In this document: piece after piece, positions 20,451-27,738 of the stretch
How the letters are laid out: each line of letters starts with the position of its first letter
Numbering within the stretch: position 1 is the stretch's first letter
Assembly: GCF_900156695.1 (NCBI RefSeq)
Contig: NZ_FTOM01000001.1
Location: 372,001-436,000, forward strand
Reading direction: 5' to 3'
DNA length: 64,000 nucleotides
Source: Phaeovulum vinaykumarii
GTDB taxonomy: Bacteria; Pseudomonadota; Alphaproteobacteria; Rhodobacterales; Rhodobacteraceae
Made by a program: the position numbers and the translations under genes
The notes under the pieces: model-generated
The model's database searches: none
What the model saw: the letters and a program-made list of their open reading frames with translations, nothing else
Told to the model about the DNA's origin: nothing

Positions 20451-20698
20451 CACAGCGACCATCCTCCATCAAAACGGTCATAGCTGACCATGAAGGGCAC
20501 CAACGGCATATCGTCATTGGCGGGATGTTGACGACGGGGAAGCGGTTCGGATGCAATGCGTTCCAGTTCTGTTCGGCAATAGGTCTCCAGAAGCTGATTG
20601 ATGATTGCGGTTCGGCTGAGCCGCTTTGCTTTCGCGATTTCGTCCAAAGAGTCCTTCAGGCTCGTTGGGATGTTGAAGTTGATTAGTTGATGCGTCAT
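20450..20698 (-). CDS. Ribbon-helix-helix (CopG/Arc-type) DNA-binding protein
   Basis: An 82-residue protein from ATG 20696-20698, preceded by AAGGAA. The N-terminal LINFNIPTSLKDSLDEIAKAKRLSRTAIINQLLETY is a standard ribbon-helix-helix: a beta strand, helix, turn and helix that bind DNA as a dimer. The tail (PRRQHPANDDMPLVPFMVSYDRFDGGW) is not recognised. It probably autoregulates its two-gene operon, and possibly the Rep gene upstream. Confidence 0.8.
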   Translation of the reverse strand: MTHQLINFNIPTSLKDSLDEIAKAKRLSRTAIINQLLETYCRTELERIASEPLPRRQHPANDDMPLVPFMVSYDRFDGGWSL

Positions 20699-20952
20699 TT
20701 TATTCCTTTCTTGTTTATGGGTGGCATTGACTTCGCCAATGTCGAGTTCCTCGAGGATCAGGTTTTGTGGGGATGTTTTTGGTGCCCGGTGGGTTCTGGG
20801 CTTCCCCAATCTTCACCGGGACATTCAGGGCTTATTGGTGGCTTATTTTGATAAGGTTCCTTTGGAGTATAATAAGGATTAAAGAGCCGACGCCTCGTCG
20901 CTCCTTTCCCTTGTCGGTCAGGTCTTGATTGGGGGTGCGAAGGAGACTTTGC
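20699..20952. other. Non-coding region between Rep and RHH genes
   Basis: This 254-bp gap holds the promoter region of the RHH operon. It includes AT-rich patches (GGAGTATAATAAGGATTAAAG around 20865-20885) and short complementary runs such as GACGCCTCGTCG. A double-strand origin for the Rep gene could be here. No gene was seen. Confidence 0.35.
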
Positions 20953-21426
20953 TCAGCGACGCTCAAAGCAGGTGGAATTGGCCCAATCAATCGAGGACGC
21001 GAAGTCGCCTTTCGTCCTCTTTTTAAAACAATAATTAATCCAGCCTGTTTCCCGATCCTTGTCGGCAGGCTCTTCAAAATGGTATTCACGGTATCCGAAG
21101 CGGGTCTTGCACCAGCACTCCATGACGAGGGCGATGAATTCCTCAGTCGTCAGGGAGGCCGGTTTTTCGATGATGGCGTGTAGGTGATGGCGATGCCATG
21201 CCCCATCTTCACGGACCACCAACATTGCCAACTGGCGGCCATGCCGCTTATAGGCGTTCCCGAACAGGCGTCGATTCAGCAGGTTTCGGAAATGCCGGAA
21301 GTTCACCGAGGAAATCTCGTCATCAATTCGTTGTCCATCAACAACCTGCTTCTGGGTCAGGGTGATGTTGATCGGGTTGGGAACCGGATTGGCGAGGTAA
21401 AATTGCTTGATGGAAGATTGGATCAT
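20953..21426 (-). CDS. HUH-type (Y1) Rep, rolling-circle replication initiator-like
   Basis: A 157-residue protein with the three ordered motifs of HUH single-strand endonucleases. These are motif 1 INITLTQKQ (~19-27), motif 2 WHRHHLHAIIE (~77-87, with HLH as the metal-binding HUH), and motif 3 GWINYCFKK (catalytic Tyr and downstream Lys, ~130). Such proteins nick one strand at an origin and start rolling-circle replication or transfer. It is small but contains the whole nuclease core, with no helicase domain. The start ATG 21424-21426 lies 2 bases from an inverted repeat. It probably contributes to replication or mobilisation of the island. Confidence 0.72.
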   Translation of the reverse strand: MIQSSIKQFYLANPVPNPINITLTQKQVVDGQRIDDEISSVNFRHFRNLLNRRLFGNAYKRHGRQLAMLVVREDGAWHRHHLHAIIEKPASLTTEEFIALVMECWCKTRFGYREYHFEEPADKDRETGWINYCFKKRTKGDFASSIDWANSTCFERR

Positions 21427-21428
21427 CG

Positions 21429-21456
21429 AATACCCTTATGATTTATATAGGGTATT
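21429..21456. promoter_or_regulatory. Inverted repeat at the Rep start
   Basis: AATACCCT (21429-21436) and AGGGTATT (21449-21456) are perfect arms with a 12-base AT-rich spacer, ending 2 bases upstream of the Rep start codon. Binding here would block rep expression, so it may be the RHH or Rep operator. Confidence 0.6.
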
Positions 21457-21510
21457 TATCTGATCTTTATCTGCTATTTATTGACCCTGCAGAAGATTTT
21501 TCATTTGATC

Positions 21511-21858
21511 TTATTTTTGGTCGCGAAGCAAAGAAAGCGCCTCAAGCACTGCAGGAGAGTCCGACCGAATAGCGATTTCTACGCCGTCTGAGAACTTGAT
21601 GCCAATCACATAGCTGTTTCTCTGGTCATCCATGTAAAGATTGGATCCTGCAGCAATGCTCTTTGAAAGCATGTGATTGAAGATCATTCTCCAGATACTT
21701 TTCTTCTTCTTCACGCCAACAAACTTTACCGAAACTACGTCAAGCGCAGTATACGCCTTTTCCGAATTTGTCCCAGCGATTTTGAAGTGCAAAAGACCAT
21801 CTGCAATATTGAGCTGCACTGACGACGCGTTGCAATTGGACGATATAAGTTTTGTCAT
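21511..21858 (-). CDS. Hypothetical protein
   Basis: A 115-residue protein from ATG 21856-21858, behind AGGAGTGATC. It is predicted to be beta-rich and soluble (LHFKIAGTNSEKAYTALDVV, then VIGIKFSDGVEIAIRSD), with a basic patch VGVKKKKSIWRM. Its codon use is AT-richer than the backbone, in keeping with island DNA. No domain was recognised. It may be the gene upstream of Rep in the same minus-strand run. Confidence 0.6.
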   Translation of the reverse strand: MTKLISSNCNASSVQLNIADGLLHFKIAGTNSEKAYTALDVVSVKFVGVKKKKSIWRMIFNHMLSKSIAAGSNLYMDDQRNSYVIGIKFSDGVEIAIRSDSPAVLEALSLLRDQK

Positions 21859-22055
21859 GATCACTCCTAGTACTTTTCAGGTTATGCGATTGCCTATCGG
21901 CGTCAAGGCTCTCTGGCGTGGGCCAGCTGTATCGTTAGAGCAATGGCGGCAACTTAAGTTTGATCGCGGCGTCCGGATCGATGGTGGTCACCGCCCCAAG
22001 GTCAAATAACAATTTGGAACACAAGTTGCCGCAGTGTCGCCTTTGCCGCAATGTG
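21859..22055. other. Gap with a 10-bp inverted repeat
   Basis: 197 bp without a gene. GCGGCAACTT at 21946-21955 and AAGTTGCCGC at 22023-22032 are perfect inverted copies 67 bases apart. An imperfect direct repeat around TTGCCGCA (22027 and 22043) lies beside the second copy. The function is unknown. Confidence 0.35.
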
Positions 22056-22415
22056 TCAATCGGCTTTGAACTTGGCCCGAAGGGTGTTGCTGGCCTTCTG
22101 AAGCGCCACGTCCAGCTTGCCCTTCAGCACCATGGAACGGACTTCGGCCAGTGCCTCATCCAGCCCGGCGATGTCGGCGCATTCAACGGAATACATCCCC
22201 TTCGCCAGTTCGATCTCGGTCCGCCCGTAACGGATCGACAGGAAGTAGCGGCCATCGTCGCCACGCCAGAACCACGCGTTCTTGACAGGCTGGCCTTGGC
22301 GATGCTGGTCGAGCAGCGCAATCTGCTGATCGATGCCGGTGACGATCTTCTGGCGGCGCTGCGAAACACGATCCAGCGTGCGGGGCTTCTTGTGGGCGGC
22401 AAATGTCAGGGCCAT
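22056..22415 (-). CDS. DUF6641-like protein
   Basis: A 119-residue protein from ATG 22413-22415 with AGGAGG eight bases upstream; the longer frame is not needed. Text such as KKPRTLDRVSQRRQKIVTGIDQQ, AWFWRGDDGRYFLSIRYGRTEIELAKG and LDVALQKASNTLRAKFK resembles DUF6641, a family of unknown function found on conjugative and integrative elements. The family call is from memory of the pattern. It is encoded just downstream of the integrase on the same strand. Confidence 0.65.
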   Translation of the reverse strand: MALTFAAHKKPRTLDRVSQRRQKIVTGIDQQIALLDQHRQGQPVKNAWFWRGDDGRYFLSIRYGRTEIELAKGMYSVECADIAGLDEALAEVRSMVLKGKLDVALQKASNTLRAKFKAD

Positions 22416-22476
22416 CGGGCTGTCCTCCTGTTGATGGGAGGGGCGTCCAGCCAAACCCGCATCAGGTCCACGGGTA

Positions 22477-23664
22477 TCAGCCCTCGTCGCGCCAGTGCAG
22501 GTTCTCGATCATCTCTTTCGTCGGGGCCATGTTCTTCAGGTAAAACCGTTCCAGCTGATCCACCGAGGTTCCGGCGTTCTTGGCCAGCGTGTAGATGTTC
22601 ACTTTGCCGTTCGAGGCGCGCAGCCGCGATTGCAGGGCGTAGTGGCGGAGCGAATAGGGCGAAAGCTTCCGCTCATCATCCAACAGAGCGGCCTTGTCGA
22701 GGATGTGGTTGAAGATGCGCCGTGCGGTATCAATCGCGGTCGTCCGGTTGGTGTATTCCGGCATCCAGACAAAGGCGTTCCTGTCGGGGCCAGCCTCATC
22801 AAACGGGTTCAGCATCCCCCTATAGAGCGGCACGCAGATCGGCATCGTCACGCTGACCCGCTTTCCAGTCTTGCCGCCCGTCACAGCCATTTCGAGATGG
22901 GGCGGCTTGGTTCCGATCTTGATGTCCTTATGCCGCAGCCCGAACAGCTCGCCCTTCGTGGGCCTCAGGAAGCTATGGACGAGGAACTTGAACATCCTCA
23001 CATGATGGCCTGTGACCTTGACGCCCCGCACCTCGTCGCCACGGGTGACGCATTCGGCACCCGCCTTCATGAACTTCTTATACTCGTCATCGGTGAAGGT
23101 GTGACGCGGCGTATCGGTCGTCTTCTGCTTCGGCATGACCGGGATCGTCTTCATCAGACCATCCTCGACCGCCAGCGACAGAACCTTGCGGATCACGATC
23201 ACATGCTTTGCCCGCGTTGAATCCGCCAGCGGTTTGCCGCGCGTCTTGTCGAGCTGGACGAGGTATTCACGGATCATCCGCGTGGTGATCTTGGTGACGT
23301 CATGATCGCCAAAGTGGCGGATGATGCCGTCCTTCTGGCGATAGAGCAGTTTTCGGTCGCTGTCGTGGGTCTTTGCAGACGGTTTCTGCATCCCGAGCAT
23401 CTGATTGGCGTAATACTCGAAACTGGTCTTCGCGGTTCGAGCGAGGTCGCCACCCGCCCGCTTGAAGAACGAGTCGGCAAATTCGTTAGCCGCGGCCATC
23501 GCCTCGATACGGGATTCCTCCTTGGTCGATCTGACGATGTAGCGTCCATCGAACGGATCACGCAGCCGAAGCATCCAGAACGGGCTGCGTCCGGTCTTGT
23601 AGATCGCCAGACCCTTTCGGATCGGGCGCAGCGAAGTCATCCGGTTCGGAGATTCGACGTTCAT
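22477..23664 (-). CDS. Tyrosine integrase of the island
   Basis: A 395-residue site-specific recombinase expected to integrate and excise the island at tRNA-Phe. It has an N-terminal arm-binding/SAM-like part, a core-binding region (~80-180), and then the catalytic residues: R in HSFLRPTKGELFGLR, K near AVTGGKTGKRVSV, the H/R box LSPYSLRHYALQSRL, and Y in SVDQLERFYLKN. All expected residues are present, unlike in the fossil integrase at 7206. It lies 630 bp from the right att repeat and reads away from the tRNA. Confidence 0.92.
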   Translation of the reverse strand: MNVESPNRMTSLRPIRKGLAIYKTGRSPFWMLRLRDPFDGRYIVRSTKEESRIEAMAAANEFADSFFKRAGGDLARTAKTSFEYYANQMLGMQKPSAKTHDSDRKLLYRQKDGIIRHFGDHDVTKITTRMIREYLVQLDKTRGKPLADSTRAKHVIVIRKVLSLAVEDGLMKTIPVMPKQKTTDTPRHTFTDDEYKKFMKAGAECVTRGDEVRGVKVTGHHVRMFKFLVHSFLRPTKGELFGLRHKDIKIGTKPPHLEMAVTGGKTGKRVSVTMPICVPLYRGMLNPFDEAGPDRNAFVWMPEYTNRTTAIDTARRIFNHILDKAALLDDERKLSPYSLRHYALQSRLRASNGKVNIYTLAKNAGTSVDQLERFYLKNMAPTKEMIENLHWRDEG

Positions 23665-23688
23665 GATGCCAAGGATTTATTAAGCCGA

Positions 23689-23698
23689 TGTGTATAAC
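23689..23698 (+). repeat. TGTGTATAAC copy 2, upstream of integrase
   Basis: Same 10-bp sequence and orientation as at 8176 and 24221; copies 2 and 3 share the extension TGTGTATAACTT. It lies 24 bp upstream of the integrase start, where it could also affect int transcription. Confidence 0.4.
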
Positions 23699-23801
23699 TT
23701 AATCCGATGGTCCAGTTCGATCAACGCCGCTCTGGCAGGCTGCTCTGCCTTGCTGAGAGCCTGCTCGTGCCTGCTCGTGCCTGCCCATTACTGCCGTTGG
23801 A

Positions 23802-24137
23802 TCAGGCTTTCGGCTTCATCCAGCGCTCTTGTTCTCGGCGTGCTATTTCGCCGATGCGCGTTGCCAACGACTGCAACCGCCAGATCAGAAAGGCCGCAAG
23901 CCCGACATGGTAGGGGATCGTCAACAGCAGTATCCAGCCCATCGTGGCCCAGCCGCCGAAGATGCCCGCGATCAGGGCAACGACCAGTGATCCGAGGAAC
24001 GAGACGATCAGCGCCACCAGAATCGGCATACCGTTGGCGCCGTTGATGCGCGCTCTGACCGCTGACCGATCTGCCCAGAAGCCCAACAGGATCAACGAAA
24101 GCGAAAGTCCGAAGGCGATGGCGAGAAACGTGGTCAT
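23802..24137 (-). CDS. Small inner-membrane protein
   Basis: A 111-residue protein with three hydrophobic helices: TFLAIAFGLSLSLILLGFWA, ILVALIVSFLGSLVVALIAG and MGWILLLTIPYHVGLAAFLI. They are followed by a charged C-terminal tail (RIGEIARREQERWMKPKA) likely to be cytoplasmic. No family was recognised. It is the outermost island gene, between the integrase and the right att repeat. Superinfection exclusion or an effector role is possible, but nothing in the sequence proves it. Confidence 0.65.
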   Translation of the reverse strand: MTTFLAIAFGLSLSLILLGFWADRSAVRARINGANGMPILVALIVSFLGSLVVALIAGIFGGWATMGWILLLTIPYHVGLAAFLIWRLQSLATRIGEIARREQERWMKPKA

Positions 24138-24220
24138 AGCGGATCAAAGCTCCTCGATAGCGACACTCTAAGCCGGTTCGTGGATTCGACAGGAACCATG
24201 CCGAGAATTGAGTGTATAGC

Positions 24221-24230
24221 TGTGTATAAC
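24221..24230 (+). repeat. TGTGTATAAC copy 3, right end of island
   Basis: The third exact copy, 65 bp from the right att repeat; a near copy (GTGTATAGC) precedes it at 24212-24220. The spacing to att resembles arm-type sites of tyrosine integrases. Confidence 0.4.
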
Positions 24231-24294
24231 TTTATCAGAAGCCAAAATCCACTTGATGCGAACCTAGAAAATATAGCAATATCAAGGATTTAAG

Positions 24295-24341
24295 TGGTGC
24301 CCAGAGCCGGAATCGAACCAGCGACACGCGGATTTTCAATC
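24295..24341. repeat. Right attachment repeat within tRNA-Phe
   Basis: A 47-bp perfect match to 8081-8127, covering the 3' CCA, acceptor and T arm through the anticodon region of tRNA-Phe. Insertion here restores a complete tRNA at the right end. Confidence 0.93.
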
Positions 24342-24370
24342 CGCTGCTCTACCAACTGAGCTATCTGGGC
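24295..24370 (-). tRNA. tRNA-Phe (GAA)
   Basis: A 76-nt cloverleaf with encoded CCA. The acceptor pairs GCCCAGA with TCTGGGC. The D arm is GCTC...GAGC, the anticodon loop TTGAAAA gives GAA, and the T loop is TTCGATT. It serves as the integration site of the adjoining island. Confidence 0.97.
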
Positions 24371-24688
24371 ATGCCATCCGAAAGACGGCGCCGGGTTTCC
24401 GGCGGCGGGCTTGGTGGGCCGCGCTTGGGGGCCTTATTGCCTGTCGGGGAAACGGTGTCAAGCAGGTTCCATGCGGAAATCTCACGCCGCGTTTCGGGGC
24501 CCTGCGACGCGGCCTGGGGGCGCCTGACGTGCCTGAAACGCGCATCTTGCAGGCGTTTGCGCCCCAGCTTGCCGAAAAGTGCGGCAGATCCCCCAGCCGC
24601 CCGATTTGCCGTAACGCCCCGCTTGGACAATGCGCCGCACCGCGCCACGGTCTGGCCAAGACCAACAACCCAGACAGGAAGGTGTCCG
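24371..24688. other. Intergenic region before the ABC importer
   Basis: 318 bp with the high GC of the backbone. The binding-protein frame stays open through it, but the translation is arginine-rich noise. A promoter for the importer genes must lie here, but none is obvious. No TPP-riboswitch core was found. Confidence 0.4.
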
Positions 24689-25696
24689 ATGTTCAGACCC
24701 ACGATGGCCGGCCTTGCCGCCGCGCTCATGCTGTCCACCGCCGTCTCGGCCGAAACCGCGATGCCCTTCGCGCTGGACTGGAAATTCGAAGGCCCCGCCG
24801 CGCCCTATTTCGTGGCCGTGGACAAGGGCTATTTCGCCGCCGAGGATCTGGCGGTCGAGATCTCGGAAGGGGCCGGCTCGCTCGATGCGATCCCGAAGGT
24901 GGCCACGGGTGCCTTCCCGGTGGGATTTGCCGACATCAACAGCCTGATGAAATTCCTCGACCAGAACCCCGGCGCGCCGGTCACCGCGGTGATGATGGTC
25001 TATGACAAGCCGCCCTTCGCCATGGTCGGGCGCAAGTCGCTGGGCGTCGCGGCCCCGGCCGACATCATGGGCAAGGTGCTGGGCGCACCGCCCCCGGACG
25101 GCGCCTGGGCGCAATTCCCCATCTTCGCCGCCGAGAACGGCATCGACATGAGCCAGGTGACGGTCGAGCCGGTGGGCTTTCCGGTGCGCGAGCCGATGCT
25201 GGCCGAGGGCAAGGTGGCCGCGGTGACGGGCTTCTCGTTCTCGTCCACGCTGAACCTGATCCGCCTGGGCGTGCCCGAGGACGACATCTCGGTCATCCTG
25301 ATGGCCGATCATGGCGTGGCGCTCTATGGCAATGCGGTGATCGTGAACACCGATTTCGCCAAGGAAAACCCCGAGAAGGTGACCGGCTTCATCCGCGCCG
25401 TGGCCCGCGGCTGGAAGGACGCCGTGGCCGATCCGGCCGCCGCGATCGACAGCCTGGTGGCGCGCAACCCCGCCGCCGATCCCGCGCTGGAAACGCGCCG
25501 GCTGGAAATGGCGATCGCGGCCGACGTGCTGACCGACACGGTCCGCGCCAACGGCATGGGCAGCGTCGATCCCGCGCGCATGGAAAAGGCCATCGCGCAG
25601 ACCGCCACGGTCTATGAATTCACCCAGACCCCCGATGCCAGCCTCTATTTCGACCCGAGCTATCTGCCGACCGACGGCAGCCTCATGATCGACTGA
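24689..25696 (+). CDS. ABC importer periplasmic substrate-binding protein (NMT1/THI5-like)
   Basis: A 335-residue protein from ATG 24689 behind AGGAAGG, with a signal peptide (MFRPTMAGLAAALMLSTAVSAE). The mature part (ALDWKFEGPAAPYFVAVDKGYFAAEDLAVEI, then GNAVIVNTDFAKENPEKVTGFIRA) fits the NMT1/THI5-like binding proteins used for aromatic, sulfonate or pyrimidine-type ligands. The ligand cannot be read from sequence. ATPase and permease genes follow in the same direction. Confidence 0.88.
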   Translation: MFRPTMAGLAAALMLSTAVSAETAMPFALDWKFEGPAAPYFVAVDKGYFAAEDLAVEISEGAGSLDAIPKVATGAFPVGFADINSLMKFLDQNPGAPVTAVMMVYDKPPFAMVGRKSLGVAAPADIMGKVLGAPPPDGAWAQFPIFAAENGIDMSQVTVEPVGFPVREPMLAEGKVAAVTGFSFSSTLNLIRLGVPEDDISVILMADHGVALYGNAVIVNTDFAKENPEKVTGFIRAVARGWKDAVADPAAAIDSLVARNPAADPALETRRLEMAIAADVLTDTVRANGMGSVDPARMEKAIAQTATVYEFTQTPDASLYFDPSYLPTDGSLMID

Positions 25697-25768
25697 GACG
25701 GCCTCGGGCCGAGACGCGACACCAACCGGCGGGGGCCCGATGCGGCCCCTGCCCCGACCGGGGACGGC

Positions 25769-26563
25769 ATGGAACACCTCATCGAGATCAAGGGCGTCAG
25801 CCACGCCTATACGACCAAATCCGGCCCGCTGCCCGTCCTTGACGGTCTGGAGATCGCCGTCCCCGAGGGCGAATTCTGCGCCGTCGTGGGCCCGTCGGGG
25901 TGCGGGAAATCGACGCTGACGCGGCTGATCGCGGGGCTGATGCGCCCCGACCGGGGCGAGGTCTGGCTGCATGGCGCGCGCGTCACCTCGCCGCGCAAGA
26001 CCGTGGGCATGGCCTTCCAGAACCCGGTCATGCTGGAATGGCGCACGATCCTGGAAAACGTCATCCTGCCGCTCGAGATCGTGGCGCCCAAGATGCCGCG
26101 CGCCGAACGGGTGGCGCGCGCCGAGCACCTGCTGGAGATGGTCGGCCTCAAGGGTTTCGAGGGCAAGCGGCCGTCCGAGCTGTCGGGGGGGATGCGCCAG
26201 CGCGCCTCGCTCTGCCGGGCCATCGTGCACAAGCCCGACGTGCTGATCATGGACGAACCTTTCGGCGCGCTCGATGCCTTCACCCGCGAGGATCTGTGGC
26301 AGACCATGCGCGACCTGCGCGCGGCCGAGCCCTTCACCTGCGTGCTCATCACCCACGACCTGCGCGAGGCGGTGTTCCTGGGCGATCAGGTGGTGGTGTT
26401 GTCGGGCCGCCCCGCCCGCACCCAGCGCGTGATCGACGTGGACCTGCCCGCCGACCGCACGCTGGACATCCTGTTCGAGCCCAGGGCCCAGGACATGCTG
26501 CACGCCTTGCGCGACGAGATCCGCATCGCCCAGGGGCGCGTGCCGGCCGCGCCCGCCCATTGA
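25769..26563 (+). CDS. ABC importer ATPase (SsuB/TauB/NrtD-like)
   Basis: A 264-residue ATPase. Walker A is VGPSGCGKSTL (~45), the Q loop is MAFQNPVMLEWRT, the signature is ELSGGMRQRASL, Walker B is VLIMDEPFGALDAF, and the H loop is ITHDLREAV. It energises uptake with the flanking binding protein and permease. Its stop codon is the first TGA of an 11-bp tandem repeat. Confidence 0.93.
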   Translation: MEHLIEIKGVSHAYTTKSGPLPVLDGLEIAVPEGEFCAVVGPSGCGKSTLTRLIAGLMRPDRGEVWLHGARVTSPRKTVGMAFQNPVMLEWRTILENVILPLEIVAPKMPRAERVARAEHLLEMVGLKGFEGKRPSELSGGMRQRASLCRAIVHKPDVLIMDEPFGALDAFTREDLWQTMRDLRAAEPFTCVLITHDLREAVFLGDQVVVLSGRPARTQRVIDVDLPADRTLDILFEPRAQDMLHALRDEIRIAQGRVPAAPAH

Positions 26564-26626
26564 CGGCCCAATGACGGCCCAATGACGGCCCAATGACGGC
26601 CCAATGACGGCCCAATGACGGCCCAA
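26561..26626 (+). repeat. Six tandem copies of an 11-bp unit
   Basis: TGACGGCCCAA repeated six times without error, followed by TGAAGG. It fills the space between the ATPase stop and the permease ribosome site. Because 11 is not a multiple of 3, every frame meets stop codons, so ribosomes cannot read through. Copy number could vary by slippage. Confidence 0.95.
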
Positions 26627-26643
26627 TGAAGGAAACACCCCCG

Positions 26644-27408
26644 ATGGAACATCTGCGCAAGATCGGCGTGCCGCTTTTGTCGATCGTCGTCTTCCTGGGC
26701 CTGTGGGAAGGGCTGGTCTGGGTCAACGGCTGGCCCAATTACAAGATGGCCTCGCCCTCGGACCTGCCGCCGGCCTTCTGGAAATACCACATGCTGTTTC
26801 TGGAAATGGGCTGGCAGACGCTGTGGCGCACGGTGCTGGGCCTGTGCATCGCGGTGGTCGCCGGCACCGGGCTGGGCATGATCATGGGCTTCTCGCGCAT
26901 CGCGCGCGATGCGCTCTATCCGCTGCTGGTGGGCTTCAACGCCATCCCCAAGGCCACGCTGGTGCCGGTGATCGCGCTGATCTTCATCGGCCAGCACGAT
27001 TTCAACACCGTGCTCATGGCCTTCCTGATCTCGTTCTTCCCGATCGCGGTGTCGGTCAGCATCGGGCTTTCGACGCTGGAACCCGAATACCGCGACATCC
27101 TGCGCGCGCTGGGGGCCTCGCGGCTGACGATCTTCCGCAAGATCGCGCTGCCGAAGACCCTGCCGGAATTCTTCGGCGCGCTGAAGGTGTCGGTGACGCT
27201 GGCCTTCATCGGCACCAACCTCGTCGAGATCGTCTCGCCGCACGGGCGGGGCCTTGGCGCGCTGTTCAAGTCGGGCGAGACCAACGGGGATTATCCGCTG
27301 ATGTTCGCCGTTCTGATCGCGCTCGCCTTCCTCGGCATCGTTCTCTACTACGCGGTCGTCGCGCTCGAGAAGATCTTTGCCGGATGGGCCGAACGCCCGC
27401 ACGCCTGA
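26644..27408 (+). CDS. ABC importer permease (BPD-type)
   Basis: A 254-residue inner-membrane permease with about six hydrophobic helices and the EAA-type loop EPEYRDILRALGASRLTIFRKIALP, where it contacts the ATPase. ATG 26644 follows AAGGAAACACC; an in-frame ATG at 26626 lies inside the repeat's last TGA-ATG junction and is less likely. It completes a three-gene importer. Confidence 0.9.
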   Translation: MEHLRKIGVPLLSIVVFLGLWEGLVWVNGWPNYKMASPSDLPPAFWKYHMLFLEMGWQTLWRTVLGLCIAVVAGTGLGMIMGFSRIARDALYPLLVGFNAIPKATLVPVIALIFIGQHDFNTVLMAFLISFFPIAVSVSIGLSTLEPEYRDILRALGASRLTIFRKIALPKTLPEFFGALKVSVTLAFIGTNLVEIVSPHGRGLGALFKSGETNGDYPLMFAVLIALAFLGIVLYYAVVALEKIFAGWAERPHA

Positions 27409-27501
27409 CGGCGCCACGGCGCGGGGAAAACGGGGGGAAAGAAAAAGTGCAATTTCCCCCTTGCACCCCCCCGCGCCGGGCGATAGATACGCCTCCACAG
27501 C

Positions 27502-27578
27502 GCACCCGTAGCTCAGCTGGATAGAGCACCAGACTACGAATCTGGGGGTCAGGAGTTCGAATCTCTTCGGGTGCGCCA
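27502..27578 (+). tRNA. tRNA-Arg (ACG)
   Basis: A 77-nt cloverleaf: acceptor GCACCCG/CGGGTGC, D arm GCTC...GAGC, anticodon loop CTACGAA giving ACG, T loop TTCGAAT, encoded CCA. A terminator follows 23 bp downstream. Confidence 0.96.
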
Positions 27579-27600
27579 TTTCCCTCCCACCTGCCAGAAA

Positions 27601-27623
27601 CGCCGCCCATAAGGCGGTTTTTT
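27601..27623 (+). terminator. Rho-independent terminator after tRNA-Arg
   Basis: The stem CCGCC/GGCGG around CATAA is followed by TTTTTT, directly downstream of tRNA-Arg. Confidence 0.75.
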
Positions 27624-27738
27624 CATGTCCGGGATCGGGTTCGGGTTTCGCGCGAAGGGGCCACCCGCGCGCCCGGTTTGCCCGCGCGCCCCAGTTTGCC
27701 CCGCGCATGGCGTTACAGCCAGATGCGCCGGCGCGCGC

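Larger units (their letters stand above)
8081..24341. mobile_element. 16.3-kb integrated island in tRNA-Phe, pipolin-like
   Basis: Bounded by a 47-bp perfect direct repeat (8081-8127 and 24295-24341) that is the 3' part of tRNA-Phe(GAA). The intact tRNA is at the right end, next to a full-length tyrosine integrase. Cargo in order: PEBP-like secreted protein, IS5-family element, DUF3768 protein, type ISP restriction enzyme, family B DNA polymerase, putative PD-(D/E)xK protein, serine recombinase, small protein, RHH regulator, HUH Rep, hypothetical, DUF6641-like, integrase, membrane protein. GC is clearly lower than in the backbone on both sides. A polymerase plus a tRNA-targeting integrase recalls pipolins; the HUH Rep is an added replication-type gene. 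No conjugation or phage structural genes lie inside. Confidence 0.88.

Noticed and set aside
20832-21089. 85-codon minus-strand ORF overlapping the Rep 3' end
   Set aside because: It overlaps the Rep gene in another frame, has no ribosome site and no recognisable features.
23757-23790. Short CTGCTCGTGC tandem repeat
   Set aside because: Only two full copies; too little to call functional.
24371-24688. TPP riboswitch ahead of the THI5-like importer
   Set aside because: The conserved CTGAGA and following thi-box elements were not found.
26561-26626. CRISPR-like or promoter array
   Set aside because: The 11-bp units are directly joined with no spacers; it is a simple tandem repeat.
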